From DASXRU01 sp036506395 (GTDB taxonomy: Bacteria > Acidobacteriota > Blastocatellia > Pyrinomonadales > Pyrinomonadaceae): a DNA stretch of 17,979 nucleotides. The DNA is taken from contig DASXRU010000260.1 in NCBI GenBank assembly GCA_036506395.1, forward strand, positions 1 to 17,979. The letters run 5' to 3'. The notes beneath the pieces were generated by a model. That model did not search any database and was not told the DNA's origin. It saw only the letters and a list, made by a program, of their open reading frames with translations. Below, piece by piece: positions 7,231-15,240 of the stretch (its first letter is position 1; every line of letters starts with the position of its first letter). The position numbers and the translations under genes are program-made.

Positions 7231-7255
7231 CCTAGGGGTTTCCCCCGTTATTAGG
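7231..7255. promoter_or_regulatory. GC-rich hairpin or palindromic site upstream of the activator gene
   Basis: CCTAGGGGTTTCCCCC, with stem GGGG (7235-7238) and CCCC (7242-7245) around TTT, flanked by CCTA on the left and TTAGG on the right, then ATTTTTCG. It could be an operator, an mRNA hairpin or a weak terminator for upstream transcription. Confidence 0.35.
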
Positions 7256-7451
7256 ATTTTTCGTTTGAAGTGAGGTTCTCTAAAGGCCCCATTGACCCAG
7301 GACTCATGAGCATGAGTTCTACCTCAAGATCGTCCTCAACCTTGCGCTCAAATCACTTGATTGGGTTGTTACCGTTAAGCTGCCCGGCATCGCTTATCGG
7401 CACGTCTGAGGAAAGCGGTCGCTCAGGCCGACTCAGAATGGACAAGCAACC

Positions 7452-8837
7452 GTGCGAAACGCTCTGATTATCAATGGGAGCGGCTTTATCCCGTGTTCCC
7501 AGCGCTGCAATTCTTTGATTTCGCTTCTACAAGGGGCGCATGTCTTTGATCGCGTCCTCGAAACTTCGATTGAAAGCGCCCGAGCTGAGCCGAATCTGGT
7601 TTTCGATCTCATCCTGCCTCGCTTCCTGTTCCGGGACTGGGCCAGGCACGGCATGCAATTCTGCAAGCAGACCTGGGTCTCGACCAGGACGTTCGCTGTA
7701 CTCTGTGACCGGGAACGGAAATCCCGGGAGCGAATTCCGCCGGCATTGATCGACGTCGACGATTTTGTGTTCTGCCCTTACGAGGAGAATGAGTTCCTGC
7801 TCCGAATCAAGCGGCTTCTCAAAAAGGAGCGATCGGCCGGAAACTCAACGATTGCTCGCCCAGCAGGCAGCCCGCGCGAACTGGATCTCCTGGTCGGAGA
7901 GAGCGAGACCTTTCTTCAGGCGGTGGCCAAAGTCGGCTTAATGGCGCAATCCAAAGCACCGGTGGTGATCTCCGGTGAAACCGGAAGCGGAAAAGAGTTG
8001 CTGGCGAGGGCCATTCATTATCAGAGTGTCAGGAAAGCCAAACCTTTCATCCCCGTCAACTGCGGCGCGCTTCCTGATGAACTGTTCGAGAACGAGTTAT
8101 TCGGCCACCTGAAAGGCGCTTACACTGGGGCGTTGACTGCCGTAAGGGGTTTGGTTGCCGAAGCAGAAGGAGGAACTCTGTTTCTCGATGAAGTCGATGC
8201 TCTGTCCCCTGCGGCCCAAATCAAACTCCTTCGCTTTCTCCAAAGTGGCGAGTTCAGGCCCCTGGGCTCGTCCCGGTCGATGGTCGCGGATGTGCGCATC
8301 ATCGCCGCCACCAACACGGATTTGTCTCGCTGTGTCGAACTCAAGCTGTTTCGCGAGGACCTGCACTATCGCCTGAACGTTCTTTCGCTGGAAATTCCGC
8401 CGCTGCGCGATCGCGGTAGTGACATTTTGACTTTGGCTTCACACTTCCTTTCAGTGTACGCGCGCGAGCACGACCGCCTGGCGCCGCGACTTTCCGACGA
8501 AGCGATGAAAAGGCTCCTCAATTATTCCTGGCCCGGAAACGTGCGCGAGCTGGAAAGCGTTATTCAGCGCGCCATTGTGCTGCAGGACTCGCAGGTATTG
8601 ACGGCGGAAGATCTGGGACTGCCCAGATCCAATGATCGAACCGGTTCTCAGTCAGAGTTGTTTCGCCTGGGCAAGTCGATGGCCATCGGGCGGTTCGAGC
8701 GAAACTTTCTTGCTGACCTGCTGGCCACTCATGGCGGTAATATCTCGCACGCCGCAAGAGCAGCCGGAAAGGATCGGCGCTCGTTTCAGCGTCTGATCAG
8801 CAAATACGCTCTCGATCGCAAGTCGTTCAAGACCTGA
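7452..8837 (+). CDS. sigma-54-dependent activator (bacterial enhancer-binding protein)
   Basis: 461 aa, NtrC-type layout. Residues ~1-130 resemble a response-regulator receiver but are degenerate: the beta-1 acidic pair is replaced (ALIING) and the conserved Lys-Pro is CP (VFCPYEENEF), though an Asp sits at the phosphosite position (D52 in FDLILP). The central AAA+ domain has Walker A GETGSGKE (175-182), the sigma-54 contact loop GAYTGA (222-227), Walker B LFLDEVD (D246, E247), and FREDLHYRLNVLSLEIPPLR with the Arg fingers. A WPGNVREL segment and a C-terminal Fis-type HTH (THGGNISHAARAAGKDRRSF) follow. It drives RNA polymerase-sigma54 from upstream sites. The GTG start has no strong RBS. It lies directly before an operon with a -24/-12 promoter and three palindromes, so it is the likely dedicated activator of the injection system. 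Confidence 0.93.
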   Translation: MRNALIINGSGFIPCSQRCNSLISLLQGAHVFDRVLETSIESARAEPNLVFDLILPRFLFRDWARHGMQFCKQTWVSTRTFAVLCDRERKSRERIPPALIDVDDFVFCPYEENEFLLRIKRLLKKERSAGNSTIARPAGSPRELDLLVGESETFLQAVAKVGLMAQSKAPVVISGETGSGKELLARAIHYQSVRKAKPFIPVNCGALPDELFENELFGHLKGAYTGALTAVRGLVAEAEGGTLFLDEVDALSPAAQIKLLRFLQSGEFRPLGSSRSMVADVRIIAATNTDLSRCVELKLFREDLHYRLNVLSLEIPPLRDRGSDILTLASHFLSVYAREHDRLAPRLSDEAMKRLLNYSWPGNVRELESVIQRAIVLQDSQVLTAEDLGLPRSNDRTGSQSELFRLGKSMAIGRFERNFLADLLATHGGNISHAARAAGKDRRSFQRLISKYALDRKSFKT

Positions 8838-8869
8838 TCAATCAGATCGTCAAAGTCGGGTTCCGACGA

Positions 8870-8887
8870 TGCGGGTAATTCGCCGCC
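8870..8887. promoter_or_regulatory. palindromic operator copy 1 (putative activator site)
   Basis: TGCGGGTAATTCGCCGCC: arms GCGG and CCGC around an AATT core. Copy 1 of a three-copy motif between the activator gene and the sigma-54 promoter; its centre is about 177 bp before the predicted transcription start. Confidence 0.6.
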
Positions 8888-8891
8888 CTCA

Positions 8892-8909
8892 TGCGGTTAA
8901 TTGCCCGCA
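8892..8909. promoter_or_regulatory. palindromic operator copy 2 (putative activator site)
   Basis: TGCGGTTAATTGCCCGCA: perfect 5-bp arms TGCGG/CCGCA and an AATT core. Its centre is 22 bp from copy 1, two helical turns, so dimers would sit on the same DNA face. Confidence 0.65.
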
Positions 8910-8961
8910 CTATTTCTGCTCGCAGTAACGCCCTCTTTCTTCGGATTCGCGTAAATCGAAA

Positions 8962-8979
8962 TGCGGTGTAAAAGCCGCA
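8962..8979. promoter_or_regulatory. palindromic operator copy 3 (putative activator site)
   Basis: TGCGGTGTAAAAGCCGCA: perfect 5-bp arms TGCGG/CCGCA with a different A-rich core. Its centre is 70 bp after copy 2 and about 85 bp before the predicted transcription start. Confidence 0.6.
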
Positions 8980-9028
8980 CCTGACCTCTGCGCATTAGCA
9001 AATTCCCACAAAACGCGCGCTCCGGCTT

Positions 9029-9044
9029 TTGGTATCCGGCTTGC
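9029..9044 (+). promoter_or_regulatory. sigma-54 (-24/-12) promoter of the injection-system operon
   Basis: TTGGTATCCGGCTTGC has the invariant GG (9031-9032) and GC (9043-9044) exactly 10 nt apart, with TTGC at the -12 element as in the consensus TGGCACG-N4-TTGC. Transcription would start near 9056. It lies ~190 nt after an enhancer-binding protein gene and ~15 nt of leader before the first ORF, with three palindromes upstream. Confidence 0.7.
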
Positions 9045-9070
9045 GCTCCACGCTCCACGTTAAATGGAAA

Positions 9071-9355
9071 ATGGGAAGAGCATCGACAGAAGAATTTCGG
9101 AGTGATCAATTCATCATGGAGATCCTCCGTTACGTTGTGGATCATCCGCAAGCGAAGGACACAATCAGCGGAATCGAGAAATGGTGGTTGGCCCAGAACA
9201 TCAGCCGGGAGACGAAAAGAAGACTGGAGGACAGCTTGAATCTGCTCGTATCCAAAGGCTGGTTGATTGGCCGCAGCTCACCTCAAGCCGACACGATCTA
9301 TTCGCTCAACGAGAATTGCCTGCCGGAGATTAACGAATTTCTCGGGAGAACTTGA
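9071..9355 (+). CDS. small winged-helix-like protein, first gene of the operon
   Basis: 94 aa from ATG 9071 (MGRASTEEFRSDQFIMEILR). The frame is open further up, but an upstream start would overlap the sigma-54 promoter; ATG 9116 is an alternative with a GGAG 13 nt away. The sequence reads helix (RSDQFIMEILRYVVDHPQAK), helix (GIEKWWLAQ), helix (RRLEDSLNLLVSKGWLIGRS), then a two-strand wing (DTIYSLNENCLPEINEFL), the layout of a winged-helix DNA-binding or protein-interaction domain. No enzymatic motif. It is the first gene behind the promoter and precedes the sheath by 47 nt. It may be a feedback regulator or a small assembly factor; the fold is inferred from the pattern only. Confidence 0.65.
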   Translation: MGRASTEEFRSDQFIMEILRYVVDHPQAKDTISGIEKWWLAQNISRETKRRLEDSLNLLVSKGWLIGRSSPQADTIYSLNENCLPEINEFLGRT

Positions 9356-9388
9356 CGCGATTCCACGCAGCCACATCAATTGTCTTGT

Positions 9389-9395
9389 AAGGAGG
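9389..9395 (+). promoter_or_regulatory. ribosome binding site that sets the sheath start
   Basis: AAGGAGG sits 1 nt before ATG 9397 and 7 nt before ATG 9403. Only the second has workable spacing, so the sheath starts at 9403. Confidence 0.7.
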
Positions 9396-9402
9396 AATGT
9401 CA

Positions 9403-11730
<2,328 letters not shown>

Positions 11731-11755
11731 CTTCAAAACGGGAGCTGAATAAATC

Positions 11756-12262
11756 ATGGCTGCACCACAATTTCCTGTGAACACGAGCCGTTTCGATCCC
11801 TACAAGAATATGAAGTTTCGGATCAAATGGGACGGCCGATACGTCGCCGGCGTGAGCAAGATCAGTGCCCTGAAAAAGAGCACTGAGCCGGTGACCCATC
11901 GTGAAGGCGGTGATCCAAGCACGTCGCGGGTTTCGCCCAGCATCTGGAAGTTTGAACCCATCACGCTCGAACGCGGTGTCACTCATGATCCCGAGTTTGA
12001 AGCGTGGGCGAACCTTATCTACAACACCGACGGCGATGCCGCGATCTCCCTCGAGCTTTTTCGCAAGGACATCATCATCGAGCTGCTCAACGAGCAGGCG
12101 GTCGTGGCGAAAGCTTACAAGGTGTATCGCTGCTGGGTCAGTGAGTACCAGGCGCTGCCGGAGCTGGATGCCAACGCCCACGCGGTGGCCATCGAGCACA
12201 TGGTGTTGCAGAACGAGGGCTGGGAGCGCGATACCGCCGTAACTGAGCCGGTCCAGACTTAA
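11756..12262 (+). CDS. contractile injection system inner tube protein (T4 gp19-like)
   Basis: 168 aa, the usual length of the phage tail tube family (T4 gp19-like, conserved region TIGR02241-type). Near the N-terminus it reads NMKFRIKWDGRYVAGVSKIS, then a charged loop (TEPVTHREGGDPSTSRVSP) and FEPITLERGVTHDPEFEAWA. The end is YRCWVSEYQALPELDANAHA then VAIEHMVLQNEGWERD, the classic ending of this family. It forms stacked hexameric rings inside the sheath through which the spike and cargo pass. It follows the sheath by 25 nt with a GGGAG RBS, and the sheath-tube order is that of known eCIS loci. Confidence 0.96.
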   Translation: MAAPQFPVNTSRFDPYKNMKFRIKWDGRYVAGVSKISALKKSTEPVTHREGGDPSTSRVSPSIWKFEPITLERGVTHDPEFEAWANLIYNTDGDAAISLELFRKDIIIELLNEQAVVAKAYKVYRCWVSEYQALPELDANAHAVAIEHMVLQNEGWERDTAVTEPVQT

Positions 12263-12285
12263 GTCTTCGCGGAACGCGAGCGCTC

Positions 12286-13068
12286 ATGATGGCCGAGAGT
12301 ATTCCATTACGTTTCGCCGGGGCTGGACGGATCGCGCGGTTGCGAGAACTGACAGGTCGAGACGAATACGCGGTGCTGGGGGCCAGCACCGCCAACGCCA
12401 TTGCGCTGCTGGCTTCGCTCCTCGATTTCGAGGTGACCGGAGGCACGCCGGAATTTCGGGCGGCGGATCTGGTGGCCGCCGATCGCGACTGCCTGCTGGC
12501 CGCCGTCTATAAGAATGCGTTTGGGGATCGCATCGAGAGCACGCTTACCTGCGCCGGTTGCAGCGAGCCATTCGATCTCGACTTCTCACTGGATCAGCTC
12601 ATCGACTCGATTGCCGGGACCAAAGTCGATGAGGGCTGGAAGGCCCTCGGCGATGGGCGATTCGAAGCCGCGAACGGCATTACATTTCGTCTGCCGACCG
12701 GGAACGATGAGCTGGCGGGCGCCGGAAAGACTCCCGCAGAGGTCGAATCATTCCTGCTAAGCCGCTGCACGACGGAAGGAACGTGGCCCGAGGGCCGGCT
12801 GCGGTTTGAAGAGCTGCTCGAACAGGTAGCTCCGCTGATTGATCTCGAGCTGGTCGCTTCGTGCCCGGAATGCCATCACGCGCACACGGTCCAGTTCGAT
12901 ATCCAAACTTATTTGCTCGGTTCAATCGTAGCCGAACGGCGCCGATTGCTTGCAGAGATCAATCGCATTGCCAGAGCGTACTCATGGTCGCTCGATGAGA
13001 TTCTATCTCTGTCCCGACGCGATCGGCGCCAATTCGTCGGGTTAATTGAGAACGAATACGTCACGTAA
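12286..13068 (+). CDS. gp26-like baseplate protein with two CxxC pairs
   Basis: 260 aa. The N-terminal 'R.A.LRELTGRDEYAVLGAS' pattern and the C-terminal IARAYSWSLDEILSLSRRDR, with a final hydrophobic-charged helix, match T4 baseplate gp26-like proteins of eCIS loci (PF12322-type). Cys pairs at C89/C92 (CAGCSEPF) and C193/C196 (CPECHHAH) are about 100 residues apart and could together bind one zinc ion, a four-Cys site also reported for this family in eCIS. It probably helps attach the baseplate to the tube end. The start is ATG 12286 or the adjacent ATG 12289; the RBS is weak, so translation may depend on coupling to the tube gene 23 nt upstream. Confidence 0.85.
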   Translation: MMAESIPLRFAGAGRIARLRELTGRDEYAVLGASTANAIALLASLLDFEVTGGTPEFRAADLVAADRDCLLAAVYKNAFGDRIESTLTCAGCSEPFDLDFSLDQLIDSIAGTKVDEGWKALGDGRFEAANGITFRLPTGNDELAGAGKTPAEVESFLLSRCTTEGTWPEGRLRFEELLEQVAPLIDLELVASCPECHHAHTVQFDIQTYLLGSIVAERRRLLAEINRIARAYSWSLDEILSLSRRDRRQFVGLIENEYVT

Positions 13069-13080
13069 TGAAGCTTCGTT

Positions 13081-13920
13081 GTGATGAAAAGCTACTTCGC
13101 CAAACTGGCCGCCCGCGCCACACTTACAAATGTACCGGTCTCTTCGGCCGGCGCTCGCTCGAAGATGTCCGATCCGTTCGAAGCGACGTCCTTGCCTGAG
13201 CATGATGGTCCCCCTCCTGCTGCCGCCGGACCGGTGTTTCCGACCGACGATTCAAATAGACGGAGTTCTCCTCAAATTCCCGCGAAGACCATTGATGAGC
13301 TGCGCCCGCCCGCAGAAAGAGCAGACTCAAACCAGCCCGCGGCGCGTGAGACAACATTCGTGAAGCCGCCGGTTCCGGCGCTAGAGAGTCAGTCCCAACC
13401 ACGATCGCAGGAGCCTGCGCCTCAACGGGAAAGCGCAACTCAGGTGATGCCCAAAACGGAGCCTGCGCCGGTGCCGGCGCCAGGGCGTTCGGAAGAGAGC
13501 GAGGAATCAGGACCAAATGCGGCTGAGAACATAGACGAGGGCCTGGCCGAAATTCAACGGGCGCAAGCCGTATTGCTGCGTAAGGCGGATGCCTTCATGG
13601 AGCGAATCCTGAAGCGTCGCGAGCCAGTCACCACTCGTCACCAGCTTGAAACTGAAGAGGAGAAATCAGGAACTGATTCCAATCGTCAACCGGAGATTGT
13701 CTGGCCGGCTCGTTTACAGAGGCCTCCGCCCACACCGCAAATATCCGAGCCTCTGGACGAGCGGCCATCGCTGGTGATCGGCAGGCTGACAGTCGAAGTG
13801 ATGCCGCCGTCGCCGGTTCCGGTTTCGCCGCCTGCGCCGCAGGTGGTTGTGGTACGCGGACCCCGCGAAGCTCGAAATGCCATTGCTTCGAGCCGGCGGT
13901 TCGGATTGGGCCAATTCTAA
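13081..13920 (+). CDS. Pro-rich, largely disordered eCIS protein
   Basis: 279 aa with no globular family recognised. The first ~25 residues are a short basic segment. Residues ~35-150 are Pro/Glu/Ser-rich and low-complexity. A helical stretch (EGLAEIQRAQAVLLRKADAF then MERILKRRE) follows around residues 155-180, and another Pro-rich part ends with SLVIGRLTVEVMPPSPVPV and a closing RRFGLGQF. The short 'IGRLTVEV..P.P' strand followed by Pro-rich DNA and a basic FGLGQ-type tail is a pattern I associate with proteins at this position in eCIS loci; that is family memory, not proof. Its likely role is a flexible linker or docking peptide between baseplate parts. It starts with GTG 13081 directly followed by ATG 13084. 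The gap to the next gene is 3 nt. Confidence 0.7.
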   Translation: MMKSYFAKLAARATLTNVPVSSAGARSKMSDPFEATSLPEHDGPPPAAAGPVFPTDDSNRRSSPQIPAKTIDELRPPAERADSNQPAARETTFVKPPVPALESQSQPRSQEPAPQRESATQVMPKTEPAPVPAPGRSEESEESGPNAAENIDEGLAEIQRAQAVLLRKADAFMERILKRREPVTTRHQLETEEEKSGTDSNRQPEIVWPARLQRPPPTPQISEPLDERPSLVIGRLTVEVMPPSPVPVSPPAPQVVVVRGPREARNAIASSRRFGLGQF

Positions 13921-13923
13921 ACC

Positions 13924-15240
13924 ATGCCCTTGATCGATCTATCGCTGGTGACTACTACGCTGTTGCGCCTGTTGAAGGCGCGGGTCGATCCCTTGTGGGC
14001 CGGGTTCTTTCCGCCGAGTCCGCCCAATCCGCCGCCGCCCGAAATCAAATATACAGCGGCCTCGAGCACCGGCCTCGCGAACGAACATGCGCTGGGGATG
14101 TTTCTCTACTATGCCAGTGAAGATCCGCACTTCAAGAATCAACCGCCTGTCTTTAAGGATCAACCGCCGATACGTTTCACTCCTATGGGGTTGCAACTGC
14201 AGTATCAGTTGATCGCTAACGCGCCTGATCTTGGCGATGCGGATTCCGCGGCCCTGCGCTCGCAACGCTTGTTTGGCCTCGCACTGAAGACACTTCACGA
14301 TTTTCCCAGTCTCGATCGAAATACTTCGTTAGGCGGCCTGGTATTTCCGCCCGAATTGCAGGGCACAGACAATGTAATTCGGATCACCAAGCGAAATATC
14401 CCTCCGAATGAGGTGGCGAACTTCTGGACTCCGGGAAATCAGTCGGTCCGGTTGGCTGCTTACTATGAAGTGAATACCCTCCTGCTGGAACCGGATCGTC
14501 CGCAACTACGGGTCGGACGCGTACTGCGTTATGGCATTCAGGTTTTCGTCAACGGCGCGCCGCGTCTCGACACGAGCCAGACTACAGTAACGTTCCGCAT
14601 ACCCGGCGAGACTTCAGATCGCACCGTCGAAGTTGCGCCCGGCGAAGCCTCCATCGGCGAGAACATTTCCTTCGAAGGCACCGATCTGCACGGCGACGCC
14701 ACCACGCTGGTAATCAGAAGATCCGATTGGATCGCACCGCAGGAAGTGGGTTTGGACTGGGGAGTGATTGCGGGGACGGACTCGATCCTGGCGCAGGTTC
14801 ACAGCCAGGCCGGTGCGGAAGACATCTTCCCCGGAGTCTATTCCGCCGCCGCTCGCGTTACCCGTAATCGACTGATGCCTGACGGCAGTATGCGGGCGTT
14901 TCCGCAGACCTCCAACGAAGTCCCATTTACCGTGATTCCGGAGATTACCAATCCCGCTTACAACGCGGTCGCCACGGCGGTCGGGGACATTGTGACGATC
15001 ACCGGCAGCGTGTTTCAGCACGCCGATGTGCCGCCCGGAAACGTCAGAGTGATTATCGGCGCTGAGCCAGTGCCGCTTGAGCCGAGCCTGGCGCTCACCG
15101 CCGGACACTTCGAGATCACCAGTCCCACGCAAATCCGAATCAGGTTTCCGATCGCCGGGCTGGTGCCCGGCGCAACCTTGCCTTTGAGAGTCATCGTGAA
15201 CGGCGCGGAGAATTCGCCGCGCTGGGTGTTGGTGCCATGA
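13924..15240 (+). CDS. DUF4255/Pvc16-like protein with beta-rich C-terminal extension
   Basis: 438 aa. The N-terminal ~200 residues follow the DUF4255 (Pvc16 N-terminal) pattern: LIDLSLVTTTLLRLLKARV, then FLYYASEDPHFKN, then LQLQYQLIANAPD, the LALKTLHDFP segment and SVRLAAYYEVNTLLLEP. Pvc16-type proteins are thought to cap the distal end of the tube-sheath assembly. The rest (~230 residues) is beta-rich: a 'YGIQVFVNGAPRLDTS' Ig-like stretch and, at residues ~345-438, an IPT/TIG-like domain (VGDIVTITGSVFQHADVPPG). Typical Pvc16 proteins are about 300 aa, so this one is extended. Its stop overlaps the ATPase start (ATGA), so translation is coupled. Confidence 0.88.
   Translation: MPLIDLSLVTTTLLRLLKARVDPLWAGFFPPSPPNPPPPEIKYTAASSTGLANEHALGMFLYYASEDPHFKNQPPVFKDQPPIRFTPMGLQLQYQLIANAPDLGDADSAALRSQRLFGLALKTLHDFPSLDRNTSLGGLVFPPELQGTDNVIRITKRNIPPNEVANFWTPGNQSVRLAAYYEVNTLLLEPDRPQLRVGRVLRYGIQVFVNGAPRLDTSQTTVTFRIPGETSDRTVEVAPGEASIGENISFEGTDLHGDATTLVIRRSDWIAPQEVGLDWGVIAGTDSILAQVHSQAGAEDIFPGVYSAAARVTRNRLMPDGSMRAFPQTSNEVPFTVIPEITNPAYNAVATAVGDIVTITGSVFQHADVPPGNVRVIIGAEPVPLEPSLALTAGHFEITSPTQIRIRFPIAGLVPGATLPLRVIVNGAENSPRWVLVP

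Larger units (their letters stand above)
6993..7451. other. 459-nt stretch without a recognisable gene
   Basis: Frames here are short and unlike proteins. The stretch holds a possible promoter for the downstream activator and a GGGG-TTT-CCCC hairpin, both listed separately. A TGGCAC at 7168 lacks the GC needed for a sigma-54 site. Confidence 0.6.

Noticed and set aside
7270..7467. 65-aa frame before the activator
   Set aside because: Ser/Leu-rich random-looking peptide without RBS; it overlaps the activator start.
8855..8867. GTCGG-GTT-CCGAC hairpin after the activator gene
   Set aside because: Stem of only 5 bp and no T tract follows, so I do not call a terminator; it may be incidental.
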